64,000 nucleotides of DNA from Tenebrio molitor. Lineage: Eukaryota > Arthropoda > Insecta > Coleoptera > Tenebrionidae. The notes under the pieces were generated by a model. That model had not been told where the DNA came from. It ran no database searches and saw only the letters and a list, made by a program, of their open reading frames with translations. The position numbers and the translations under genes are program-made. Shown piece after piece: positions 32,779 through 43,028 of the stretch (its first letter is position 1; every line of letters begins with the position of its first letter). The stretch covers positions 18,600,001-18,664,000 of the forward strand of contig NC_091046.1 of NCBI RefSeq assembly GCF_963966145.1, given 5' to 3'.

Positions 32779-34250
32779 TGTAGTGACCCAGTTTAAAATT
32801 TAAATTTTAATTCCCGGTACCGCCACGAGAGCGCGCCAAATGTGAAGGTACTAGCGGCTAGATTAGGAACTAAGGGATGGGGTTGGCAATCCTGGGGAGT
32901 TGGCGACTCTGAGGAAGAGCGGAAATATAGCGGGGATGAAGCGGTCTCTCGCGCGCGTGGTTGAAGGGGGGTAGGTCACTTTTATTTGGTTTTTCGAAAC
33001 GAACACACCTTGCGAAGAGCGATCCAGTTTCTCAAATTTGTAAGTTAAATCTGAATCAATTTCACTACCGTCCCGAGTAGATATTTTGTGCCCTCGTGAG
33101 GAATTCGACGTTTTAATTCACCTGGATAATTTATCCCACTTTCGTTGCCTTTTTTTTGTGTTTTGTTTTTGAGACCAGGACCACGTGGTAAGGGTATGTT
33201 GTAGATTTCATTTTGTTGCATGCTGTTTCTTTAAGAAGCGCCCATTTGTTAATTTTAAGCGTTATCTTTCTCCCCGGGACGTTTATTTTTTTAGCAATCT
33301 GGTGATTTCGAAAATTCGGGACCGTCGTCCGAACCGCGTGCGTCCATTTTGTTTTTTTCTTTCACTAACATTTTCTAACGGCACTCGACCCGCCATTTTC
33401 TTTTTGTTTAACATTACCAGCGATTATTGGATTTGTGCCATTTAAAGCGTTTTATTTTATCGTTATTTAACTTTGCGCTTTGTTCTCTTTTATTTGCTCA
33501 TTGTTTAATGTTGCGTTTTGATTCGCTTATTTTATCATTGTTGAATGTGGCGATCTGTTTTGCTGAATTTTCTCATCGTTTAATGTTACTCTTTGTTCGA
33601 TTGAATTAAACTCTGGTTTTTTTCTTTGTATTATTGCTAGATTTCGGAAAAGTTAAAGTTAAAATGTTGTAAGTACGATTACATGGGGGCTAGGTGACAT
33701 TCAGGAGGTCGGGGGGTTGTTTAGTCAAATTTCCGTGGGGGCGACGGTTATGTAGGACCGTATAACGCAGGCGGAACAAGTTCTGCTGTATGCGACTCTG
33801 AGAAGTTGACGTGAAGCCCCCGTCGCAGTTATAGAGACCTCGGGAGTTTGTCGGTAAACGGTTGGTTGGGGAAGGTGGAACAAGTTCTGCTGTATGCGAC
33901 TCTGAGAAGCTCATCGTACAACCCCGAACGCTTATATCACTCGGAATTGGTCGGTACACAGTAGTCCGACACGCGATACCCCGAGTACCTATAAATGTCG
34001 CTGTTTTCAAGACGATTCAGATTATTTTTCTGAGTCCCCTCGAGGCCGAAAGTTTGTTACCTCCAGCTCTAAGCTCCCGTTGGCGTACCTTGACCGCCTA
34101 GCTCCAAATTAAACATTATTTTTGCAATTAATCGAATTGTAAAATATGAGTAATACCTGGGATACGGTTTTGGAAGAGGGTTTTTCATCCGTCCCTGTCT
34201 GTAATAACTGCACCATAATTTGTTCACTTGTTTTGCAAGCTTTAACCTTT
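32779..34250 (+). repeat. 1.4 kb repeat family, copy 1
   Basis: It starts abruptly at TGTAGTGACCCAGTTTAAAA, exactly where copy 2 (58229) starts, with unrelated sequence upstream of each. It ends with a short frame from ATG 34148 (MSNTWDTVLEEGFSSVPVCN). A sharp 5' end and a conserved downstream ATG fit either an LTR plus gag start or the 5' UTR plus ORF1 start of a non-LTR element. The TA at 34086-34087 is the empty site for the MITE present in copy 2. Confidence 0.75.
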
Positions 34251-34259
34251 TCTGTTATT

Positions 34260-34480
34260 TTAAATATTGTTGTTCTGTAAAACATGCTGATAGATGTGAA
34301 ATTTGTTAATTTTGATAGGTTTTGACGTTTTCGTTTCAGAAATAGCCACAATTGAAACATTGTCTGTTTCAAGGAAATGTTTAATGGTGTTAATTTTGTG
34401 GTTGATACGACAGATGTTTACAGTAAAAAGATTGATAGCCATGCAACTGTTGTAGGTTAAGCGAGTTAAACAGAAGTTAG
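34260..34480 (-). pseudogene. Non-LTR retrotransposon endonuclease N-terminal fragment
   Basis: The minus-strand frame with LFTVNICRINHKINTIKHFL followed by DNVSIVAISETKT resembles the start of an apurinic-type endonuclease domain of LINE ORF2. Only this first segment is present. It abuts the 1.4 kb repeat in opposite orientation. Confidence 0.5.
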
Positions 34481-35026
34481 AAGGAATAGAAACTTGTGGA
34501 AAGAAAAAAGAAGATGTGGGAAGAGATAAAGATAAAGAGTGCTGAGAGCGAGTTGGCAAAAAATGATCGAAGGGGGATGTGGCTTCGCTGAAGGTGAATT
34601 CGATCTTGTACCCAGAGTGAGAAATTCTCGTGACAAGTCCAAAGATTTCTGTTTGGGAGCGAGTCTCTCCATTTTGTTGATATGAGTGACAGAAATGTTC
34701 ATGTCATTTGCGAGGTGGCGGAGTTGGTTTTCGAAGTTGGCAGGGGGCGGAGTTGAAATAACAGCGCTGTCCGATTATAGTTAACTTTGAGGGTAACTAT
34801 GTTTCTGACGGTATTATCAAGCTAGACCACCATCCCTAATTTGTGTTAATCTGATGGTCGAGTTCAACCACCCGGCTCCACCAAGGGGATTAAGATCTTC
34901 GAGGTAGTGACCGAGGGCCAAAGAGAATAAACCTTCATATTTAGTTGTTTTGCACACTTTTATTTATTTTTTTTTTGTCAGGTGAATAATATTTACGTTG
35001 ATGGAAAAAATATACTAAAGCCTATT
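34480..35026. other. No recognised gene
   Basis: A frame on the minus strand (34702-34466) is low in family resemblance. Upstream of the palindrome the sequence is plain. Confidence 0.4.
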
Positions 35027-35178
35027 TTTTCCTGGTAGGCGGTTGCGTGCGCCATTTACAAAATCCTGCAACGAAATGCGAACTCCCTATTGGTTACTCT
35101 GTACCACTAACCAATAGGGAGGTCGCATGTCGTTGCAGGATTTTGTAAATGGCGCGCGCAACCGCCTACCAGGAAAAG
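35027..35178. repeat. Near-perfect 150 bp palindrome
   Basis: The arms are about 70 bp each, from TTTTCCTGGTAGGCGGTTGC to TAACCAATAGGGAGG and beyond, around a loop of about 11 bp (CTCTGTACCAC). There are only a few mismatches. It is noncoding. Confidence 0.9.
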
Positions 35179-35385
35179 ATATACTATATAATGATTGGTT
35201 TACATCATTTTTTTTTAGAAATGTCTTCTTTAACGTTTTCTCGGTAAATCTGACATTCACATTTTCAAAATTGACACAACAATCAAAATTGAAGTTATTA
35301 ACACATAAGGCCATAAGGGTCGTTTTAGAATGTATGACAGCACGATGACAATAGTGTCCAAAATTTATTGATCGCGAGCGTACAC

Positions 35386-35486
35386 CTTAGCCGCGAAATC
35401 CTTTAACATTCTCAGATTGTCTTGCCTCGGCCGCAAGCAGCCTCGGGACAATTTTTCTCTCGGTTAAAGAACGATTTCGCGGCATT
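35386..35486. repeat. Foldback with CCGCGAAATC ends
   Basis: The ends CCGCGAAATCCTTTAAC and GTTAAAGAACGATTTCGCGG pair. The interior has GGCCGCAAGCAGCCTCGG. A related half occurs near 20610-20650. Confidence 0.7.
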
Positions 35487-35763
35487 GATATAAAGAGTGA
35501 TCAAATTAATCTATAAATCCGAAATCGTATGTCGTTACTTGAACTCCACGCTCCAATAAAAACAGTTTGAAACACAGATTAGATCTCGACATATTAATCG
35601 CAGAAGACATACCTATGGATTCAAATCCGTGGATGATTCGATTACATGTTAATTTGATCGCTCATACAAATAACTATATTATTATTCATTCAACTTTTTA
35701 TACAGGGTCATTATAAATTATTGTCTCATCGCAGTCGGCGTTGAAAACTAAGGCTGGGAATCG

Positions 35764-35880
35764 TATTCGAATTATTCGAATACATATTCGAATAGCTGAC
35801 TACATATAAGTAAAATTCGAATAAGTGTAAATTCGAATATTCGAAATAAGTGTAAATTCGAATATTCGAATAAAGTAAAT
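35764..35880. repeat. Cluster of ATTCGAAT motifs
   Basis: At least eight ATTCGAAT or TATTCGAA copies lie within about 120 bp next to AAGGCTGGGAATCG. This resembles the subterminal motif array of a transposon end. Confidence 0.6.
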
Positions 35881-36105
35881 TCAGGATGGATTGAGTATTT
35901 CATGGTCAAATAATTTTATTTTTTGGCTATGTGATTCTTAAAAATGTGAGATGTAGGTAATCAACATAATGCGAATTTAGCGTAATAAATTCAGTATGGA
36001 TTTGGTATTTCAAGGTTAAATAATTTTATTTTTTGACTATGTGGTTATGTTTGTAAATAGTGCAAAGAACCAACATAATGCGAATTTACCAATGATCAAT
36101 ACAAC
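35873..36105. repeat. Tandem duplication, about 115 bp unit
   Basis: The unit from GTAAATTCAGGATGGATTG to CATAATGCGAATTTA is repeated with substitutions. Confidence 0.75.
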
Positions 36106-36219
36106 CTGAACGGTGTACAGAGTGATCAACAAGAAACCAAATCAAGAGCGCTATCTCATCTTTTGTTTTATCGAAACGTATGTCGAATACTAATCAGACC
36201 AAGATCAGACACTTTTATA

Positions 36220-36428
36220 CAGGGTGTTAGGTAAATGTCCTGCCAAACTTTAACCGCAAGCTACTGGCTTCATGTAGAACTCGGAAACAATATTTAAAAA
36301 ATTCTATGTCAAAAAATTAATTGACATTTAATTTTTGAGGTAAATTTTTTTTTAACTGCTTTTAGTCTTCTAGGTGTTGTCCCACAACCTCATAGGTAAA
36401 ATTTCGGCATATTTTAAAATACACCCTG
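36220..36428. mobile_element. TA-flanked MITE with short ends
   Basis: CAGGGTGTTAGGTAAATG on the left and AAAATACACCCTG on the right share only the outer bases as inverted repeats. TA lies on both sides. Confidence 0.5.
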
Positions 36429-36432
36429 TATA

Positions 36433-36526
36433 ATATATTTTATAAAACGTACGCCAATGCGAAGTAACCTCTAGGAAATATGCTTTAAAACAAGAAAACC
36501 GCATTGGTGTACGTTTTATAAAATAT
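36433..36526. repeat. Foldback, about 28 bp arms
   Basis: ATTTTATAAAACGTACGCCA pairs with TGGTGTACGTTTTATAAAAT, with inner ATGCG/CGCAT. Confidence 0.85.
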
Positions 36527-36536
36527 GATATATGTA

Positions 36537-37042
36537 CTATCGTGGCCATCCAAAAGTGAACGTTTTTTTTTTTAATAGTTTGATTTTTACTTTAAATCAT
36601 AGGCGTCCTAAAATGTCAAAGTTTGACACTAGCGATAAAAAAATTATTGAAACTATTTTTTTAAACGCTACATCAGCCACATCTCACTCCGATGCAGACA
36701 GCTAGGGCTATTGCAAAGCTAAAAGAAAATTGGTCGTTGGCTGCTGTGGCGAGAGAATTACATTGCAGTAAGACTTGCATCTTCAATATAAAGAGGGGTT
36801 GGCAAGAAAACAGGCTTGAGAGGCCAATGCGAATAGGTGTTGGAAAGGTTTCTTTACTAAAGTTTACTTTCACTTTAATAATGTATTAATTACTTCTCAG
36901 TCTCATTTTTATTATTACAACTTTTTATTATTAAAATAGTAACGCCTGCTGCACGAACGCCAATGAATACAGCCTGATTTAATCTAACGAAAAATACGGA
37001 AATTTTCTCAAGCTATCGTTCACTTTTGGATGGCCGCGATTG
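36537..37042 (+). mobile_element. 506 bp Tc1-derived MITE, copy 2
   Basis: Same length and ends as 17726-18231, flanked by TA. It carries the same helix-turn-helix relic (36692-36889; SLAAVARELHCSKTCIFNIK). It sits exactly at the 5' boundary of the P-like transposase remnant. Confidence 0.92.
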
Positions 37043-38457
37043 TACCTACAAGCTGTAATCGAACTAAACTGTGAAGATTGTAACAATCAGGTTCCTGACT
37101 CCAACATGCAGGAGAGTACTGATGTAACCGTTGATTCATTAAAGAAGCGCATCAAGGCACTTTTGCAAGAAAACAGAAACTTGAAAAAGAAATTGCTCAG
37201 AAGAGAAGAAAATTTTCAGAAAACTTTTAATGAAGATCAATTAAAATATCTGGAGGTGGGTACACACAGGGGTTTTATGTGGAGTGATGAAACAATTGAA
37301 AAAGGGATGCAATTATATTGTTCTTGTGGTACTAAAGGTTATGAAGCAATACGCTCACAAAACTTGCCCTATCCAAGTATCCGCACAATCCAAGAACAAC
37401 TACAAGGTTTGAAGTTTCGACCAGGCATTGTTGATGACGTATTCAACATTCTTAAACAGAAAGTAAGATGAAAGTGAGATTTTTAACTCAATACTAAAAT
37501 GATCTGTAGGTTGAGTCTTTTACAGAAACTGAGCGACATGCAACGCTATTAATTGATGAAATGGCTATCAAAGATGGACTTCAATATGATAATTCTTTGA
37601 GTTCTGTTATTGGGCGACCAATAATGAAGCTTGCAGGTGACAAAGATAGCAGTCAGGAATATGCTTCACATGCATTGGTATTTTTACTTACGGGAGATAG
37701 TACTCGTTGGAAGCAAACTATTACATATGAGTTTACTGCTTCATCATATTCTGCTACTGAAATGCGCGACAAAATAACGTTCATTATTAAAAAAGCATTT
37801 ACAATGGGCATTACGATAGAAGCTGTGGTGTCAAATATGGGACCCCAAAACAGAAGTGTCTGGAGGTTATTTGGTATTACTACTGGTAAACATTCTCAAA
37901 TTAAGAACTATACACCACATCCATGTGATGAGCTGAGCAATCAAAAGCTGTATATATCGCCAGATCCTGTGCACATATTTAAAAATATCTGCGGTGCTTT
38001 AACTAACGGTAACATATTTGAGCTAGAAGAGTCAATTGTCAGGCAATATAATCTGCCCTCTAATTCTGTTTCAATACAGCCTGTACAAAAAGTCTGTGAG
38101 TTGGATAAATCTGATACATTAAAACTGTGTCCCAGGTTAAAAGAAAGTATGCTATATCCAACACATTTTCAAAAAATGAATGTGCGACTTAGTGCTGGTT
38201 TGTTGAATTCAGATGTTGCAGCAGCAATATCTTTTTATGTCAACCAAAATATTTTGGAAAAAAGTAATGAAACTACGGCTCGGTTTTTAAGAATCATGCA
38301 TAAATGGTTCAAATATATGACGACAGGTCGTTACTGTAAATATGCTCTTTCGCATAATAATGAAGAAAAATATGACAAGGCTATTACATTTATTAATTCT
38401 GTAATGGAAATTTTTACAAAGATCAACGTTAAGAAAGTTTGGAAACCATATCAAACA

Positions 38458-38919
38458 CGTAGAGGGATATGGAGGGAGCACTGCCTATGCTGGCAATGTA
38501 AAGGAAGCGGCACGTCGCGAGATCTGTGCGGAGACCTTTTATGACGCCTTTTAAAATGACCGCCAGTACTTCGTGAAATTTCGTGACGAGGGTCGTTGGG
38601 CATCAGATGCTTCATAGGCGTCGGTGTTCCGTCATTTTACTGAGATTTAGTTTTTTACACGTGAACCGGTTGGTGAATTGTCTTTGTATTTTTTCAGTTG
38701 TATAACTCAGATCTGTTTTTATTTTGAACTAAATATTTACGATCGTCTTCCTACAATTCCTACAAAAATTGTCCCCAGAAAAAAAGTTTTAGGACGCCAC
38801 TGGAAAGATGAAATATCTGCGTTAACTTCGGTTTCGCTCGGCTCATCTGGAGACTGGTCTACAGAAAAGCGCGGTCGTAGCCACTTTTTTGAAGAGTGCT
38901 CCCTCCATATCCCTCTACG
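38458..38919. mobile_element. CGTAGAGGG element, copy A, with 8 bp target duplication
   Basis: The 462 bp element has 25 bp perfect inverted ends beginning CGTAGAGGGATATGGAGGGA. It is flanked by the exact repeat ATCAAACA (38450-38457 and 38920-38927). Copy B (56517-56984) is nearly identical. An 8 bp duplication suggests hAT, P or Merlin mobilisation, but the terminal bases do not match a family I can name. It is noncoding. It interrupts the P-like transposase after VWKPYQ. Confidence 0.92.
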
Positions 38920-39296
38920 ATCAAACAGCACTTATTATTATTATGTAGTCAAACTGCTCTTGATTTCCAGAAAGAATATCTGGACATCTATGGGTTTAAA
39001 TTCGTTTTATTAAGTAGACTTTGTCAAGATGCTATTGAAAACGTGTTTTTCCCAAATTAGAAGTCGTACTTCAACGCCAGATGCAAAATAATTGAAAACT
39101 TCATTAAGATTAATATCACTGTCACAAATGCAAACCAACGTAAAACGTTCAAATTATTTTCAAAGTAATTGCACAAATGTAATCTCGTATTGTCGTTCGT
39201 TAAAGCTTCATACAGATCTATCCCAGAATCACTCCACCAAAAACAGTGCCAACTAAGAAAACGCTGAGGTCTGCAGAGCCGATATAGAGACAGTAA

Positions 39297-39505
39297 GGCT
39301 AGGGCCACACTACAGACTAAATAATCGGCCGATAATTTAGTCCTATTGGGTAGCTTCCGCGCCCACCAGGTAAACTAATCTGTTTTCGATCAATCTGTCG
39401 GCCGACTACAATCGCTTTAGTGTGCGCACTCACATAAGTCCTCATACTTATTAAGCAACCAACTAAACTGTCGGCCGATGAAAAGTCTGTAGTGTGACCC
39501 TAGCC
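39297..39505. mobile_element. PIF/Harbinger-type MITE with TAA duplication
   Basis: The ends GGCTAGGGCCACACTA and TAGTGTGACCCTAGCC bound 209 bp, with TAA on both sides. Inner ATCGGCCGAT motifs pair. It interrupts the P-like transposase. Confidence 0.85.
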
Positions 39506-39813
39506 TAAATAGCATGTTTTCATTTCCATCGACATCTGAACCCTTGACTGATCATGTGCAAGCTTCATTGTACTATTTGGCAGGCACACTTATACATAAA
39601 TTTATAAATCGTATTAATTGTGACTGCATAAAACACCTGGTGACAAATAACGACTGTCCATCTATTCAGAAGTTAAGCCTGTTTACCAAACTAAAGGCAT
39701 TTAAAGAAAATATGCTTGTATTTCCGTCACTTGCATTTTACAATTATATTTACAGCTGTGAATTAGAGTTTAGAGCTAACGAAAATTCTTTTTCTAGTAA
39801 CAATTTAAATATA

Positions 39814-40207
39814 TCGGGACATTTTTTTAACATTGAACATAGCCCATACTTATTCCCTACGTTCAATTTTAAAAAACACAGGTCAATGCATGTATGTAAT
39901 CACGTAACCAAGGTAACGAAAATAAGTACTTGACAGTTTAACAAAATGGTCAAGTTGTTTGAAGAAGAAATACACATAATGCAGTTATTCTATGCCAATC
40001 AGAGCATTAGAAATGTGCGTGACATTTCTAATGCAACACATGATAGACCAATTCCATCAATGGGAACAATTTTTAACATTATTTCAAAATCTCTGGTGTT
40101 CGGTATAGCTGGTTGCATAGCAACTCACAATGCATTGATCTGTGTTTTTTAAAATTGAACATAGCGATTATGTATGGACTATGTTCAGAGTTAAAAAAAT
40201 GTCACGG
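39814..40207 (+). mobile_element. 394 bp MITE with transposase N-terminal relic, copy 1
   Basis: The ends TCGGGACATTTTTTTAAC and GTTAAAAAAATGTCACGG are flanked by TA, with outer stems pairing around GAACATAGCCCATAC. The frame from ATG 39946 reads [20 protein letters not shown] and [20 protein letters not shown], a DUF4817-like helix-turn-helix without a catalytic part. It interrupts the P-like transposase near its C terminus. Copy 2 is at 51665-52047. Confidence 0.88.
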
Positions 40208-40596
40208 TAGAACATTTTGTAAATATATCTGTAACAAAGTCTAAATTGAATGTACCTAACTGTCACAATATTGTAGAAAAAGTTACGTTTTTTTTTTGTT
40301 AAATGTAGACTCCACTTTTCACTCAAAGACAAATCATTGCAAGCGAAAAATAAGGAATTCAAAAGTAGTCGTAATATTGCAATGCGCAATTTGGTTGAAA
40401 AGTTGAAATAATTTCTGTTTATTGCCTTGTAAACTTTGTATTATAAAATTAACAATTCTTACGTTTTCTTGTTTTACTTTCCTTTGCCAGTAAAATACTT
40501 TCCGAGGGCCATAATAGCTGGTTACCTGACAATTCTTTACAACTGTTGTTCAATTTCAAATTTCGCGGTTCCCGAACGGAGCCAAAATAGCTGCTA

Positions 40597-40827
40597 CCGG
40601 GTGATCAAGAAGGACTGTTTAAGTTAGCAATACAATTAAGAAAATTTTTTAATTGGGTTATTTATAACACTGCAACTGGATATGTTTTGTTGGTTTATTT
40701 GACAAATATCTGATATAGGTATAGCATTAACAACGACAAGCCACCAACAACCGGAAGTTACTCCTGTTATACGATTTAAAATACGATCCAGTGTTACCAA
40801 CTTAAACAGTCCTTCTTGATCACCCCA
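40597..40827. mobile_element. TA-flanked MITE
   Basis: The ends CCGGGTGATCAAGAAGGACT and AGTCCTTCTTGATCACCCCA are inverted and continue through GTTTAAGTT/AACTTAAAC. TA lies on both sides. Confidence 0.9.
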
Positions 40828-40960
40828 TAGATATATGGTTACTTTGTATATCTAGGGACTTTATACCAAAAAACATAACGAAGTAATAAATGCGGGGTCA
40901 GGCGGGGGCGACGTGTTGGGTTGCCACGTTAATTCCTAAAACCACAGAATAGAATCAATC

Positions 40961-41628
40961 TAGGGATGGGCGATATACATCGATGTTAGCCGAACATCGA
41001 TGTTTTGATTTCAATCTTCGATATTTTGACATCGATGGTATTCTTTTTCAAACATCAATATTTTATCGATGTTCGTAATAAAACATCGAACATCGACAAA
41101 AAAAAAAACAAACAGGAATATAGTTTCCAAGAGATGACGGGAACGGCCCTTCTGGGAAGTGCACGTGTATATTTGGCCCTGACTTCGCAGATCGGGATCG
41201 GTTGATCGGTTTCCGCTGCGGCGCTGCCATCACATTTACTTTTGCGTTTCATTCTGAGTCTGAGTTGAAAGGGTTGAAAGTGAAGAGAACAGAAGTGAAA
41301 GACTTCTTGTTGTCAATTTTATTATTTTTGCAATCTATTGATAAAAGTTTTTGGAACCTATAATTTTCGTAATTCTAGTTGGATACCTAGCTACCTAATT
41401 TTAATTTTTTGATATTTTAGTTTTGTACTTTAAACAGTGAATAAACATGTTTTTTATCAACTTATTAATGTAATATGTTCAAATGACTATTTTCACCCCA
41501 ATTTTTAATACCATCGATGTTTCAAAATATCGATGTTTTTTGTTCGATGTTTCCTACCCATCGATGGTCGCTACCGATGTCAACACCGATACTGAACATC
41601 GATGTTTGTGTTCGATGTCCCATCCCTA
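40961..41628. mobile_element. hAT element rich in CATCGATG motifs, 8 bp target duplication
   Basis: The ends TAGGGATGGG and CCCATCCCTA bound 668 bp, flanked by the exact repeat AATCAATC (40953-40960 and 41629-41636). More than ten ACATCGATG-type motifs crowd both subterminal regions in both orientations. The centre holds no transposase. Confidence 0.93.
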
Positions 41629-41636
41629 AATCAATC

Positions 41637-43028
41637 AGAAGACAAACTCTCTTGGGCGGGAAAAGTCCGCGCATCTAAGCCGCGCAGATGAAGCGGCCAT
41701 AAGTTCAGAGTAGAAGTCAGTAGCGTATCATAACCGCGGTTGACGCAATTGGTTTTCTACCAGTGGTGGCGATACATGAATAATATTAAAATGAGTAAGC
41801 TCAAAGGTGGCATGGTTTATACAGCAAAAAAATGTGAAAACAAAGCCTTCACTTTTCCAAAAGAACATAATCGAGCAAGGTAAGAAACTACAATTATGTA
41901 GGTACTTTCATTAACTTTTGAACGTAATTTTTCTGTCACATAAAAAATACTCTAAATTATGCTTTACTGAAATTGTCACATATGGATGATATTATTTATT
42001 TATTTTCTATTTTTTATTAATAATTAAAACCTCGTTCTATTCCATTTGTGTGATTCTTGATACTTCTTGAATTGAATTAATTATATTCATATTCGACTCC
42101 GTACTTTGTAACATTTCTGGAAAAACTTTTTTATAAGCTCCTATCACAATAATATCCCGAGTGCATGTCAAATTGTCGATAATTTAATTTTCTCGAGTGC
42201 GCGAAGCGCACGAGAGGAAATTATGAGACAATTTTACATACACGAGAGGAATTTTGGCAGACTATTTCCTGAGAAAAATTTACATGGTAAGTACAAATAA
42301 ACGTAATTTTGTGTGTCGTTGACAGTCATGACATCTGCACTGAACAACTAGTATCTAAGGTAATTTCTTGACGACCGTTTTGCTCTAGTGCAAATTATCG
42401 CTGTAATTCGATGTACTTTTCGCACAAATAACTCAAAACAATTTATGCGAGTCCAGACCTGAACCTCGGGCTCACATGTTGTAAATGCGGACCTGATATT
42501 CTACTCTATAATAATGGCTGCCGCTGGCTGACTGAGATCAAAGGCGATTTTGCCGACGATTGATTCTATTCTGTGCTAAAACCATGACGCCCTCCACTTC
42601 AAGCAGGTGTCCTTCGAACCGTGCATCCAGAATTTCGTACATTCATATTTCCTGCGTATTATAGTGAATTGATATTTCAGCCGAAGAGAATTTAGTAACC
42701 CTGATTAATTTATTTTATCATCTAATTAGTTACTAAAAATGTGGATTGTACCTAACAGGAATTCAATTTTTAGGCTCCAATTCGTTTAAAGAAATATTTT
42801 TGTGTTCAAAAAATCGCAACTGATGTAACCTGTCGATCACGATGTGGATGTAACGTTAAATTTTGAAATTTTCTACATTTATTTTAGAAATATTGCTGGG
42901 TATACCACCAGATGGCGCCTATGTGATTCTATCAAATTTATATCAGAATTTGCATTAGATATCTACAATAGATTACATACCACAGACAATTAAACTATAG
43001 TAAGACTGTCAAGTGGGATTACAATTTC
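41637..43028. other. Mostly unassigned DNA with one hairpin and a possible exon
   Basis: A hairpin (42158-42246; CGAGTGCGCGAAGCGCACGAG core) and a possible short exon (41791-41879) are the only structures noted. Confidence 0.4.
41791..41879 (+). other. Possible THAP-like exon with GTAAGA donor
   Basis: The frame ends with AKKCENKAFTFPKEHNRA just before GTAAGA. The C-x(n)-FTFPKE pattern resembles the start of a THAP zinc finger, but the first Cys appears to be Tyr. No continuing exon was recognised. Confidence 0.25.

Larger units (their letters stand above)
37046..40408 (+). pseudogene. P-element-like transposase, 5'-truncated and broken by three insertions
   Basis: Exon-like segment 37046-37462 has a coiled coil (SLKKRIKALLQENRNLKKKL) and GFMWSDETIEKGMQLYCSCG. 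A 47 nt intron (37463-37509, GTAAGA...TGTAG) joins it in frame to VESFTETERHATLLIDEMAI and the long catalytic segment to 38457. This matches P-type transposases (RNase-H-like LLIDEMAI, then DPVHIFKNICGAL). Beyond the first insertion comes YGFKFVLLSRLCQDAIENVF. Beyond the second comes EPLTDHVQASLYYLAGTLIH. Beyond the third the C terminus ends VEKLK at about 40408. The THAP DNA-binding domain expected at the N terminus is absent. Frameshifts plus the insertions at 38458, 39297 and 39814 make it inactive. Confidence 0.85.

Noticed and set aside
33185..33609. Plus-strand frames in the first copy of the 1.4 kb repeat
   Set aside because: They are not conserved in copy 2 at 58229-60100, where indels shift them.
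38287..38481. Minus-strand frame inside the P-like transposase
   Set aside because: Antisense shadow of a coding remnant.
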